This document shows positions 7,648 through 15,622 of a DNA stretch of 37,196 nucleotides, piece after piece. The stretch covers positions 1 through 37,196 of the forward strand of contig CAYHHI010000031.1 in the NCBI GenBank assembly GCA_964356335.1, read 5' to 3'. Made by a program: the position numbers and the translations under genes. The notes below the pieces were generated by a model. The model was not told where the DNA came from. It saw only the letters and a list, made by a program, of their open reading frames with translations, and searched no databases. Within the stretch, counting starts at the first letter, position 1. Every line of letters begins with the position of its first letter. This stretch comes from CAYHHI01 sp964356335. GTDB lineage: Bacteria; Arandabacterota; Arandabacteria; Arandabacterales; Arandabacteraceae.

Positions 7648-9960
7648 ATGATTGGCAAGACCGTCTCCCACTACAGAATCATCGAGAAGCTCGGTGAAGG
7701 TGGCATGGGAGTCGTGTACAAGGCCGAGGACACTAATCTCAAGCGTACCGTAGCCCTGAAGTTCCTGCCGCGGGAATTGGATGCTCACGAACCCGAGCGA
7801 GCACGGTTCCTCCAGGAGGCCCGCGCAGCCTCGGCCCTCAACCATCCCAACATATGCACCATCCATGCGCTGGGCGAGCACGAAGGGCAGCAGTTCATCG
7901 ACATGGAGTTTGTGGATGGGGTGACTCTGCGGGCCAAGATGCAGACATCGGGAATGAAGATTCCGGATGCCATCGCATACGCCATCCAGAGCGGGGAGGC
8001 CCTGCGGGAGGCTCACAGCAAGGGCGTAGTGCATCGTGATGTGAAACCTGAGAACATCATGGTCAACAGCAAGGACCAGATCAAGGTGATGGACTTTGGA
8101 CTGGCGAAGCTCAAGGGGTCGCTGAAGCTCACGAAGACCTGCAGCACCATAGGGACGCTTGCCTACATGGCACCGGAGCAGATCGAGGGGCGGGAGGTGG
8201 ATGCGCGGTCCGACATCTTCTCCTTCGGGATCGTGCTGTACGAGATGCTCACGGGGCATCGGCCGTTCCGGGGTGATCAAGAAGGGTCGGTGATGCACTG
8301 CATTCTGAATGACGAGCCGGAGTCGATTCAAGAGTGCCGCCCTGAGGTCTCATCCGAGGTGGCCCATATCCTGTGCCGGGCCCTGGAGAAAGACCCCGAG
8401 GACCGGTACCAGAGCATGCAGGACATGCTGATCGACTTGAAACGTGCCAAGAAAGAGACCTCCCGGGTGTCCCGGCAGTCTCTTGGGACGGTGACGGCAG
8501 AACAACCGATATCGTCTGCACCGGGCGCGCCTGGAGTGCCTCCTGACGTAGCTGCTCACGCGGGCGAGACGGGTCTCGACCTACCCGAGCAGGAGAAGTC
8601 CATTGTCGTACTGCCCTTCGAGAACCTGAGTCCCGACCCTGACCAGGAGTACTTCAGCGACGGGCTTACCGAGGAGGTAATCTCTGACCTTTCCAAAGTC
8701 CACACATTGCGCGTGATCTCGCGGAGCTCTGCGATGACATTCAAAGGGACGAATAAGAGAATCCCAGAGATTGCCAGAGAGCTAGGCGTGCGGTATGTGC
8801 TGGAGGGCAGCGTAAGAAAGGCAGGCAACAGCCTGCGCATCACAGCGCAGTTGATAGATGCACGCAGCGACGCGCACATGTGGGCCGAGAAGTACTCGGG
8901 CACGCTGGATGATGTCTTCGATATCCAGGAGAAGGTGTCCCACGCCATCGTTGAAGCCCTGGAGATTAATCTCGCGCCAGAACAGAAGCACAGACGCCCT
9001 GTCAGTCCCGAGGCGCACGAGGCCTATCTCAAGGGCCGATTCTATTGGAACAAGCGGACGGCGGCTGATCTGCAAAGGGCGATCCAGTATTTTCACCAAG
9101 CGATCGAGAAAGACCCAACTTATGCTCTGGCATGTGCGGGGCTGGCTTCGGCGTATGCCGTGCTCGCAAGTTGGGCTTCGCTGCCGCCAAAGGAGATTAC
9201 GCCGAAAGCGAAAGCCGCGGCAAATAGGGCATTGGAGCTTGATGCCACCCTTGCAGAAGCCCGGGCAGTCATAGGGTTGGTTAAGGGCGACTTTGAATGG
9301 GATTGGGTAGGTGCGGAGCGTGAGTTCAGGCGAGCAATCGAACTCGACCCCGCCAACCCAACGGCCCGTCATTGGTACAGCAATCTGTTACGCCAGCTCG
9401 GCAGGTTTGATGAGTGTCTCGCTGAGATCAGACGAGCCCAGGAACTTGATCCTCTTTCCCTCGTGATCAGCTTGAATGTAGGCATTGTGCTTAGCTGGAT
9501 GAAGCGATATGACGAGGCAATTGACCAATTCAAGAAGATGATAGATCTTGACCCGGGGTTCCCGTGGGTGCATTCGAATCTTGCCTGTGTATATGAGATG
9601 CAGGGGCGACTCGATCAGGCGATAGCAGAGTGTCAAAGAGGGATAGATATTGTTGGACGTATTCCTATGTACATATCGTACCTCGGGTACTTTTGTGCAC
9701 TGACGGGGAAGAAGAGAGAGGCCGTGTCTTTGCTTGACGAGTTGCTCGAGCTTGACAGCCAGGGGTATTGCGTGTCACTAGACGTGGCGCTTGTGCACCA
9801 CGGACTTAGAGATACTGACAAGGCACTTGAGTGGCTTGAGAGAGCTTATCATCAACGGGTTAGCGAACTCACTGAGGTTGGGGTAGACCCGCAGTGGGTT
9901 GGCCTTCGTTCAGATCCTCGCTTCACCGCGTTGCTCAAGAAGATGGGTCTGGCGGATTGA
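7648..9960 (+). CDS. Ser/Thr protein kinase with TolB/FlgO-like domain and TPRs (paralog 2)
   Basis: An upstream in-frame ATG exists at 7612, but the start at 7648 is preceded by TGAGGT at good spacing and gives the usual beginning MIGKTVSHYRI, for a protein of 770 residues. Kinase motifs are complete: GEGGMG, Lys38 in VALKF, HRD in VVHRDVKPEN, DFG and APEQ. A Pro/Ala/Gly-rich linker of about 35 residues replaces the shorter linker of paralog 1. The TolB/FlgO-like domain and TPRs follow, ending in the same LRSDPRFTALL and KMGLAD tail. No membrane segment is visible. The central part is nearly identical in DNA to paralog 1 while the kinase domain is more diverged, so the two may share output but read different signals. 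The stop codon is one base from the 3' CCA of the convergent tRNA-Arg gene. Confidence 0.9.
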   Translation: MIGKTVSHYRIIEKLGEGGMGVVYKAEDTNLKRTVALKFLPRELDAHEPERARFLQEARAASALNHPNICTIHALGEHEGQQFIDMEFVDGVTLRAKMQTSGMKIPDAIAYAIQSGEALREAHSKGVVHRDVKPENIMVNSKDQIKVMDFGLAKLKGSLKLTKTCSTIGTLAYMAPEQIEGREVDARSDIFSFGIVLYEMLTGHRPFRGDQEGSVMHCILNDEPESIQECRPEVSSEVAHILCRALEKDPEDRYQSMQDMLIDLKRAKKETSRVSRQSLGTVTAEQPISSAPGAPGVPPDVAAHAGETGLDLPEQEKSIVVLPFENLSPDPDQEYFSDGLTEEVISDLSKVHTLRVISRSSAMTFKGTNKRIPEIARELGVRYVLEGSVRKAGNSLRITAQLIDARSDAHMWAEKYSGTLDDVFDIQEKVSHAIVEALEINLAPEQKHRRPVSPEAHEAYLKGRFYWNKRTAADLQRAIQYFHQAIEKDPTYALACAGLASAYAVLASWASLPPKEITPKAKAAANRALELDATLAEARAVIGLVKGDFEWDWVGAEREFRRAIELDPANPTARHWYSNLLRQLGRFDECLAEIRRAQELDPLSLVISLNVGIVLSWMKRYDEAIDQFKKMIDLDPGFPWVHSNLACVYEMQGRLDQAIAECQRGIDIVGRIPMYISYLGYFCALTGKKREAVSLLDELLELDSQGYCVSLDVALVHHGLRDTDKALEWLERAYHQRVSELTEVGVDPQWVGLRSDPRFTALLKKMGLAD

Positions 9961-9961
9961 C

Positions 9962-10038
<77 letters not shown>

Positions 10039-10073
10039 ACGCTGGCCACTAGGTGCACGATAGACGGTACACT

Positions 10074-11330
10074 CTAGAAGCGGTAGGCAAGTGTGAGAAT
10101 CAGTCTATCGTTTGTTCGCGTCTCGCTATACTTGTCAGCAGGCGCTTCCCGTTCGAAGGACGTTCGTTGCCAGGCAAAATCAAAGGTAAGGGCTGATTCC
10201 ACCACCGTGCCCGCTCCCAAAGAAATGGAGGTCCTGTCCTTCGTGACTTCGAACCAGTTGAGCTCAAGCGGAACTCGAGCATAGCCTGCCCGGAATCTCA
10301 CCGGATAAGCGCTCAAAGCATACTCGACTCCCGCACGAAGATCGGTCGTAGCCTTGTAGATGTAGTCCCCCGTGTTAGCATTCTCCTGAGGGTCGAAGTC
10401 CCGCGTCGGGCCGGGATATCTGAGCTCCTGCCAGTCGGTATAGACAAGATCGAACGTGACCAGAAAATTGCTCGGCATGACCGCCAGGCCGAAGCCCATG
10501 GAATAAGGGAGTGTCGCTGTGTCATCAACGCTGTAGAGGCGCTGGACGCAATCTTGCTTTCCGTCATCCCAGTCCGGCAGCTCAAGATCGCCTTTCAGGG
10601 TTATGCGCTGCGGCGTCTTGATGACCGCGCCTATCCCCAGAAGCGGCGACGGCTCATACTGCATTCCTATGCTCGCCCCGTACCCGCCAAGGTCGGTGCT
10701 CGATGAGAACACCACATCCGCACACGAACCCCACGGATCCCACTTGTCGGTCTCATTGAACTTACCGCTGAAACCATGCGCTTCGAATCCCACGAAGGCC
10801 TCGGGCGAAACCTGCAGCGCCACACCGCCGCTCCAACCGGTTAGGAGGCCGCTGCGCTCCTCGCTGTCGCGATAGGGAACGCCGCCATCAGGGTTCGTTC
10901 CGCGTCTCAAGGTGTACCCATCGAGGATGTTGCGTCTGAAGACTGAGCCAGCAATCACGATGCTCCCGCGATAGGTAGGAAATGGGAAACTGAATGCGAG
11001 GTCCCGCATGGTCGTCGATGAAAGGGATCTCGATGTCTTGGTTCCGAACCAGGTGGCATCCACATCAAGCGACTGCTTCTGGATCGTGCCCAGAACCTCG
11101 ATCCTCCTGATCTTGGCAAGACCCGCCGGGTTATTGACGATCGCAGAACCATCATCTACTGCCGCCATCGATGCGCCGCCCATTGCCGTCCATCTTGCTC
11201 CCATTGCATCCCTATCAAGGAATGGGATCTCTAGATTTGTCGGCGGGTGGGGCGCCTGCCCCGTTGTCGCCCACAGCCAGGGAACCATCAAGAAAAAGAT
11301 CATGGTGCATACGAGCGCGACCTTGGTCAT
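10074..11330 (-). CDS. OmpP1/FadL-like outer-membrane beta-barrel protein
   Basis: This protein has 418 residues and a clear signal peptide (VALVCTMIFFLMVPWLWA, cleavage near TGQA). Alternating hydrophobic and aromatic strands run throughout, and the last residue is Phe (LILTLAYRF), which is the usual signal for outer-membrane barrel insertion. The N-terminal mature part, ARWTAMGGASMAAVDDGSA followed by NNPAGLA, is characteristic of the FadL/OmpP1 and related UPF0164-type barrels, whose N-terminus plugs the pore. Those proteins transport hydrophobic compounds, but the substrate here cannot be told. The ATG overlaps the stop of the preceding lipoprotein gene (ATGA at 11330-11327), so the two are probably translationally coupled and may work together at the outer membrane. 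Confidence 0.8.
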   Translation of the reverse strand: MTKVALVCTMIFFLMVPWLWATTGQAPHPPTNLEIPFLDRDAMGARWTAMGGASMAAVDDGSAIVNNPAGLAKIRRIEVLGTIQKQSLDVDATWFGTKTSRSLSSTTMRDLAFSFPFPTYRGSIVIAGSVFRRNILDGYTLRRGTNPDGGVPYRDSEERSGLLTGWSGGVALQVSPEAFVGFEAHGFSGKFNETDKWDPWGSCADVVFSSSTDLGGYGASIGMQYEPSPLLGIGAVIKTPQRITLKGDLELPDWDDGKQDCVQRLYSVDDTATLPYSMGFGLAVMPSNFLVTFDLVYTDWQELRYPGPTRDFDPQENANTGDYIYKATTDLRAGVEYALSAYPVRFRAGYARVPLELNWFEVTKDRTSISLGAGTVVESALTFDFAWQRTSFEREAPADKYSETRTNDRLILTLAYRF

Positions 11331-11893
11331 TTCTGTTCCTCCACCTTCTCGTCGGATGATTTGTCCGACTTGTCAGTCGTGTCAGGTTTCTTAGCGTCGG
11401 TGTCCTTTGGAGGAACTCGAGGTTGCCAGAGATGCTTCTCCGTCTGTTGCTTGTTCTGAGTGTCTGACTGGCCGGAACCCTGGCCGGAGGATTTGCCGTC
11501 GTCCGTCGCGTTGCCGCTGGTGCCAGGAGCTAAGGTAGGTTCCGATCCCGGCGGCACCCTCGGCTGCCAGAGATGCCGTTGCGGAGCCTTCGAGGGTTCA
11601 CTGCCGCCATGATCTTCATCCCAGTACCAGTAGTTATCATACCACCATGGGTCCTGATAGTAATGATTCCAGTAGGGATTGCGCGAGTACCAGTTGTACT
11701 GATATGGGAAATGCCAATAGTAGTAGTCGCTGCTTGAGTGGCAGTCAGAGCACATGCGCGGGGAATTGTCCTCGCCGGTGGTTTCCACCTGGGGATGGAC
11801 AAGCACCGTGTAGCATCCTGCAAAGAACAAACCAAAGGCGCAAAGCAGGATCATCCAGAGGGCTGCTTTCCAGAAGGCTCGTTTCATCATCAT
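11327..11893 (-). CDS. Lipoprotein with one CxxCH motif and Tyr/Trp-rich segment
   Basis: About 188 residues from the ATG at 11893, which has GAGG five bases upstream. A GTG at 11899 is an alternative, but it would overlap that ribosome site. The signal sequence ends in a lipobox FFAGC with the lipidated Cys at 27. The sequence MCSDCH follows at about residue 47-52, a CxxCH motif that could bind a single c-type heme or a metal. After it comes a stretch dense in Tyr, Trp, Asn and His, then a Ser/Gly/Gln/Lys-rich tail in which HLWQPRVPP occurs twice. The downstream neighbour is an outer-membrane barrel with a four-base overlap. I do not recognise a named family. A role as the barrel's periplasmic or surface partner is an inference. 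Confidence 0.75.
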   Translation of the reverse strand: MMMKRAFWKAALWMILLCAFGLFFAGCYTVLVHPQVETTGEDNSPRMCSDCHSSSDYYYWHFPYQYNWYSRNPYWNHYYQDPWWYDNYWYWDEDHGGSEPSKAPQRHLWQPRVPPGSEPTLAPGTSGNATDDGKSSGQGSGQSDTQNKQQTEKHLWQPRVPPKDTDAKKPDTTDKSDKSSDEKVEEQK

Positions 11894-11927
11894 GCTCACC
11901 TCGGTCTTGCGGCCCGGCTTCCACCTT

Positions 11928-11957
11928 ATTCTATTGTCGGCACGGGGTCGGTGTCAA
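11928..11957 (-). promoter_or_regulatory. Promoter of the lipoprotein-barrel unit
   Basis: Read on the minus strand, TTGACA (11957-11952), 18 bases, then TAGAAT (11933-11928). The -35 is perfect and the -10 matches 5 of 6. It lies 35 bases upstream of the ATG at 11893. The divergent lipoprotein gene at 12046 starts within 90 bases of it, so regulation of the two units could be linked. Confidence 0.6.
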
Positions 11958-12045
11958 TGGATTTCGATTTGGCGGTTTTTGTTTGCAATGGGCGCGGGTT
12001 GAAAATATGCTTCTGTGGCTTAGGTCTGTATCTCAGTGAGGTAGG

Positions 12046-12894
12046 ATGGTGACCTGGCGCGGAATCAAGAACATACTGGTTGGCGTGGGGCTCGTTTTGG
12101 GGCTTTGCTCTTGGCTCGTCCAGACGACAGGTTGCAGTCAAGTCTCCCATCTCAGGAAGGCTCAATCCGAGCAGCGAATGCTTGAGGCGATCGCTAAGCG
12201 TGTCAACGCGCTTGAAACGATCGAAGGCAGAGGCACGGTGAGGGTCGAATACCACGATGAAAGAATTGACGTGCCGTTTGGGCTGAGACTCTCGGGCCAT
12301 GCCCTCCTCGAGATTGACGCGGAGATTTCGTCAGGCCTCTTTCCAGGCTTGGGCAAAATCTCGATTGTTAGCGATGACAATGAGACTCTGGTGTATGCCG
12401 GCATGGGCATCGTGAACCTTGCCAAGAGTGATACCATGCAGACGGCACTTCGCGCTCTCTTGCTCTCGCTCTTCGGCGGTGGGGATCTCTTGGTGTTCTG
12501 GCTTCGATCAAACGGGTGCGAACTTGCCAGATCGACTACCTGCTCCGGGCTTGACCTTGAGTTTACAGTGAACCGCGAATACCGGTCGGTTGAGAAGTGG
12601 GCCATCAAGGATAGAGCCGGCAGGGCATCCTTTGACGGCCTTGTCTATGCATGGAACGGAGGCGGTCCCCTTCCGAGGATAGTGACGGGCGTAGTCCACC
12701 CGCAGGAGATCGCTGTTACCGTGGAATATGAGGAGATTGGCCTTGTCCTCAAAGGGCCTTCCGGAGAGCCTCGAGAGCCGGCACCCCAAGGGTCGGCACC
12801 CCGAGAGCAAGCATACCTGGGGCGGCCATGCCGACTGCCAACGTGCGAGGGGCAGCCAGCGGGGAACTTTATCCATCACACAACGTTAGAATAG
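12046..12894 (+). CDS. Probable outer-membrane lipoprotein, LolB/LolA-like in character
   Basis: The protein has 282 residues. It has a hydrophobic signal segment (ILVGVGLVLGLCSWL) and a lipobox-like TTGC with Cys30. The mature part begins with a short helix (LEAIAKRVNALETIEGRGTV), then extended strands (VRVEYHDERIDVPFGLRLSG and ALLEIDAEI). This layout resembles LolB/LolA-fold and DUF4292-type lipoproteins, which handle lipids or lipoproteins, but the similarity is by pattern only. The last 45 residues are Pro/Gly-rich and look disordered. Only 16 bases separate it from the ECF sigma gene, so it may be the first gene of that operon. ATG 12046 follows GAGGTAGG; GTG 12049 is an alternative start. 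Confidence 0.65.
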   Translation: MVTWRGIKNILVGVGLVLGLCSWLVQTTGCSQVSHLRKAQSEQRMLEAIAKRVNALETIEGRGTVRVEYHDERIDVPFGLRLSGHALLEIDAEISSGLFPGLGKISIVSDDNETLVYAGMGIVNLAKSDTMQTALRALLLSLFGGGDLLVFWLRSNGCELARSTTCSGLDLEFTVNREYRSVEKWAIKDRAGRASFDGLVYAWNGGGPLPRIVTGVVHPQEIAVTVEYEEIGLVLKGPSGEPREPAPQGSAPREQAYLGRPCRLPTCEGQPAGNFIHHTTLE

Positions 12895-12910
12895 GTAGCG
12901 GGAGTAGAGA

Positions 12911-13630
12911 ATGACCCGCAATGAGGGGGACTGCCTGCCGGGGCGAAGTGGCGAGAGCGACGAGCAACTAATGTTGCGGGTGGGGCAGGGTGACAGGGCC
13001 GCCTTCGACGAGATCGTGAGGAGATATACCAGAAGGATGATAAATCTAGCATATCAGATAACGGGAGACAGAGATCTTGCTGAAGATATCTCGCAGGAGA
13101 CTTTCTTGCGGGCATATAAGAGCGCGCCGCGATATACGGAGATGGCCAAATTCTCTACGTGGCTTTACACGATCGCGATAAACCTCTGCAGGAACGAGTT
13201 GCGCCGCAGGAAGTTCAAGCCGTACTCACTGGAGGAGATGGCGGAGCGTGAGGAAGAAGGCAAGATTAGGGTTGATATCGCCGATGAGCGAAGCAGACCT
13301 GACACCGATCTTGAGCGAAAGGAAACCACTTACCACGTGAGGAAGGCGATTGCCATGGTTCCGTCCAAGTTCAGGGTCGCGCTTGTTCTCAGGGATATTC
13401 AGGACTTAACTTATGAGGAGATAGGAGGCATCCTGAATCTTCCGGAGGGTACGGTTAAATCAAGGATAAATCGGGGAAGGTTAAGGGTGAAAGAGATCCT
13501 TACCCCCATTCTAAGAGAAAGATCCTACGAAGGAAGGCGTCAAGAAGAGAGATCCCGGGGGTCAGAATCCCAGCAGAAGAGATCTCAAAACACAAGACCC
13601 GGAAGGACGGGAGATGAAGATGGATTGTAA
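12911..13630 (+). CDS. ECF-type sigma factor (RpoE-like)
   Basis: This protein has 239 residues. Sigma region 2 is clear at about residues 30-100: YTRRMINLAYQITGD, then DLAEDISQETFLRAY and FSTWLYTIAINLCRNELRRR. Region 4 follows at about 145-195, with AMVPSKFRVALVLRDIQDLT, YEEIGGIL and GTVKSRINRGRLRVKE. Regions 1.1 and 3 are missing, as expected for group 4 sigma factors that direct RNA polymerase to stress promoters. A charged 40-residue tail (RSYEGRRQEERSRGSESQ) extends beyond region 4 and overlaps the start of the anti-sigma gene by 17 bases. That overlap suggests coupled expression of the sigma factor with its inhibitor. Confidence 0.93.
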   Translation: MTRNEGDCLPGRSGESDEQLMLRVGQGDRAAFDEIVRRYTRRMINLAYQITGDRDLAEDISQETFLRAYKSAPRYTEMAKFSTWLYTIAINLCRNELRRRKFKPYSLEEMAEREEEGKIRVDIADERSRPDTDLERKETTYHVRKAIAMVPSKFRVALVLRDIQDLTYEEIGGILNLPEGTVKSRINRGRLRVKEILTPILRERSYEGRRQEERSRGSESQQKRSQNTRPGRTGDEDGL

Positions 13631-14276
13631 GCACGCACAGGAGCTCCTCTGGGCCTTTTGTGAAGGTTCGCTCGACAGGGGAGCGACCTCGTCGGTCGAG
13701 GAGCACCTCGGGTGTTGCCCTGTCTGCCGCAAAGAGAGGGCGGAAGTCGAAGGCACCCTGAGGGCGATGCATGCGGTCGGTACTATCGAACCAAGCGCTG
13801 ATTTCCACGAAAGCCTCTGGCAGAGAATCGATGCCTGGGAGGCTTCCAGGCAAGCCCTCTGGTTGACACTGGTGGCAGGTTTCGTCCGTCGAAACCGCAG
13901 GATCCTCGCAACCTCGTGCATAGCGTTTGGCGTGGCTCTTTTCGGCGGTCTGTACATCCTGCATAATGCCTTTGGGCCCGAGGCAACCTTAACTGAGCGA
14001 ACGGCGACCGGACCGGAGGCAGCGAGGCCGGAAGGCACAAGATCGATGGTCGCAATGGAGGGTGGCGCAGGCCAGGCGCCTGTCAGGCAGGATTACATCA
14101 TAAGAGACATACCCTACGAGGGCCAGTTTGTCACAATTACGCGCAAGGATAGTCCTGACACTGTTTATACGCGCTTTCCCACACGGGATCTTACCCCGTC
14201 CAGGGATCTTCAGCCGGACAACTACATCTTTGAGCCGGTAGTGACACCGGTTCCAGCGAGCGAACCCATATTCTGA
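13614..14276 (+). CDS. Membrane anti-sigma factor with zinc-finger (ZAS/zf-HC2) domain
   Basis: This protein has 220 residues. The N-terminus carries an HxxxCxxC zinc-binding motif (EEHLGCCPVC) preceded by helix DCKHAQELLWAFCEGSLD, the typical zf-HC2 fold that masks an ECF sigma factor. A single transmembrane segment (ILATSCIAFGVALFGGLYIL, about residues 101-120) follows, then a periplasmic part of about 100 residues ending in a Pro-rich stretch. It overlaps the sigma gene and is followed 13 bases later by the HtrA-like gene. An alternative start at ATG 13620 has better spacing from GGGAG. The usual model is signal-dependent release of the sigma factor. Because the neighbouring HtrA is inactive, it is unlikely to be the cleaving enzyme. 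Confidence 0.88.
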   Translation: MKMDCKHAQELLWAFCEGSLDRGATSSVEEHLGCCPVCRKERAEVEGTLRAMHAVGTIEPSADFHESLWQRIDAWEASRQALWLTLVAGFVRRNRRILATSCIAFGVALFGGLYILHNAFGPEATLTERTATGPEAARPEGTRSMVAMEGGAGQAPVRQDYIIRDIPYEGQFVTITRKDSPDTVYTRFPTRDLTPSRDLQPDNYIFEPVVTPVPASEPIF

Positions 14277-14289
14277 GGCGAGGTGCGAG

Positions 14290-15444
14290 ATGAGAGCGGT
14301 GTGTGTTGTAGTTTGCATGGTCGGTCTCATCGGCCTGGTCTCGCCATGCAGTCATGCGCAGGGTATCCAGGCTCTTGAGAAGGAAATCACTGAGCTGGTT
14401 GACCGCGTGAGCGAATCAATCGTCTCCATTGGAGCTTTGGCTGATCGTCCCGGATCGGGGCCGGCCTCGAGGAGCGTCGGCAGTGGCGTCGTCTTCGATA
14501 GGGGCTCCCTTATTCTCACTACGGCCAGCGTGGTGGGATATGCCAAGGAGGTTGAGGTTATCACGCGCCATGGCCTCAAGTACAAGGGCGAAGTCGTGGG
14601 GATGGATCCCGCTTCGGACCTTGCGGTCGTGAGGGCGGAAGGCGCTGATCTGAGATCTACGCCCTTTAGCCGCGGCCGGGCATTGCTTCCAGGTTCCTGG
14701 ATATTCGTCGTCGGCAATGCCTTCGGCAGTCTCCCCTCGGTCTCGATGGGTGTGCTGAGCGGGCTTACCTCGCCGGTTAAGGATGATATGGGGCAGGACA
14801 TGCTTAGACTTGCCGTGCCCATTAACCCTGGGGATATGGGTGCCCCGGTCGTCAACACAAGGGGAGAAGTGGTTGGCATTGTGGTCGGGAGGATCTCGCT
14901 CAATCCTTGGGCGTATTCCGCGCGCGGCCCAGAGCCGGTCCCATCGAACATGAGTGTGGCAATACCTGCTGACAGAGCCCTTGCCATCGCCAAAGAAATA
15001 GTCGCTACGGGGGGCAAGAAGCGTGGTTTTCTTGGCGTCCGGGTCATGGAGATGTCGGATGACATGAAGAGCCGTCTGACTGAGCCGACCCTTAAAGGCG
15101 TAGTGGTCACGGAGGTTATGCCTACGAGCCCTGCCGAGTCCATAGGTATCGTGACAGGGGACGTGATCACGGCATTTGCGTCCAAGAAGATTCAGTCGGT
15201 TTCATCCCTCCTTGAGACTGTTGGCGCGACAAAACCCGGAGATGTCGTACCTATAACCTACATGAGGGGCCCCAAGCATCTGACTGATCAGGTCAGGGTC
15301 GCCCGTTTCCTGTCGGAATACATGCGCCAACAGGCCAGGTCGTATTCCCAGAAGCCACAGGATATTGACGCCCGTATCCAGTCGATCAAGGCTGAGATCG
15401 ACAACCTTAAGGCCGACCTGAAGGAGCTCGAGGACAAGCGTTAG
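14290..15444 (+). CDS. HtrA/DegP-like PDZ protein with substituted catalytic residues
   Basis: This protein has 384 residues with a signal peptide ending near SHAQ. A trypsin-like domain (about 60-230) keeps the HtrA framework: VGSGVVFD, MDPASDLAVV with Asp110, and GEVVGIVVG. The His position (normally in TNAHVV) is Ser80 in LTTASVVG, and the nucleophile position (normally GNSGG) reads GDMGA with Met183. Both His and Ser of the triad are therefore gone, and the protein cannot be a normal serine protease. A PDZ domain follows (about 243-335, RGFLGVRVMEMS, then GVVVTEVMPTSPA and GDVIT). The C-terminus is a predicted coiled coil (IQSIKAEIDNLKADLKELED). It probably works as a periplasmic sensor, chaperone or scaffold for the sigma/anti-sigma pair encoded just upstream. 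Confidence 0.9.
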   Translation: MRAVCVVVCMVGLIGLVSPCSHAQGIQALEKEITELVDRVSESIVSIGALADRPGSGPASRSVGSGVVFDRGSLILTTASVVGYAKEVEVITRHGLKYKGEVVGMDPASDLAVVRAEGADLRSTPFSRGRALLPGSWIFVVGNAFGSLPSVSMGVLSGLTSPVKDDMGQDMLRLAVPINPGDMGAPVVNTRGEVVGIVVGRISLNPWAYSARGPEPVPSNMSVAIPADRALAIAKEIVATGGKKRGFLGVRVMEMSDDMKSRLTEPTLKGVVVTEVMPTSPAESIGIVTGDVITAFASKKIQSVSSLLETVGATKPGDVVPITYMRGPKHLTDQVRVARFLSEYMRQQARSYSQKPQDIDARIQSIKAEIDNLKADLKELEDKR

Positions 15445-15622
15445 GTCTGCCGGGCGTTCCCCCACGCTGCCAAGTTCATCCTTGACATGGTGCGCTGGGC
15501 GCATCAAAAATTATGAGAGCGTGACCTTTTCCTGCCGCCGCCAGAGCCAAGGGGATATGTGTTGACATGACCATTTTGGTCTGTTACATTGGCTCTTCGT
15601 TAAACTGACCAGGGGGTGGTAC
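15445..15622. promoter_or_regulatory. Intergenic region with hairpin and upstream promoter-like elements
   Basis: An 8-bp stem with one wobble, TGGTGCGC-tgg-GCGCATCA (15488-15506), lies directly after a TTGACA (15482-15487) and before AAAAAT (15506-15511). The hairpin therefore coincides with the spacer of a possible second promoter. It is followed by A bases rather than T bases, so it is a poor intrinsic terminator. The main promoter is at 15562-15590. Confidence 0.35.
15562..15590 (+). promoter_or_regulatory. Strong promoter of the pepP-efp-acc operon
   Basis: A perfect TTGACA (15562-15567), exactly 17 bases, then TACATT (15585-15590, 4 of 6). It lies about 33 bases upstream of the TTG start at 15623. 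It probably drives the long co-directional run that follows. Confidence 0.65.
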
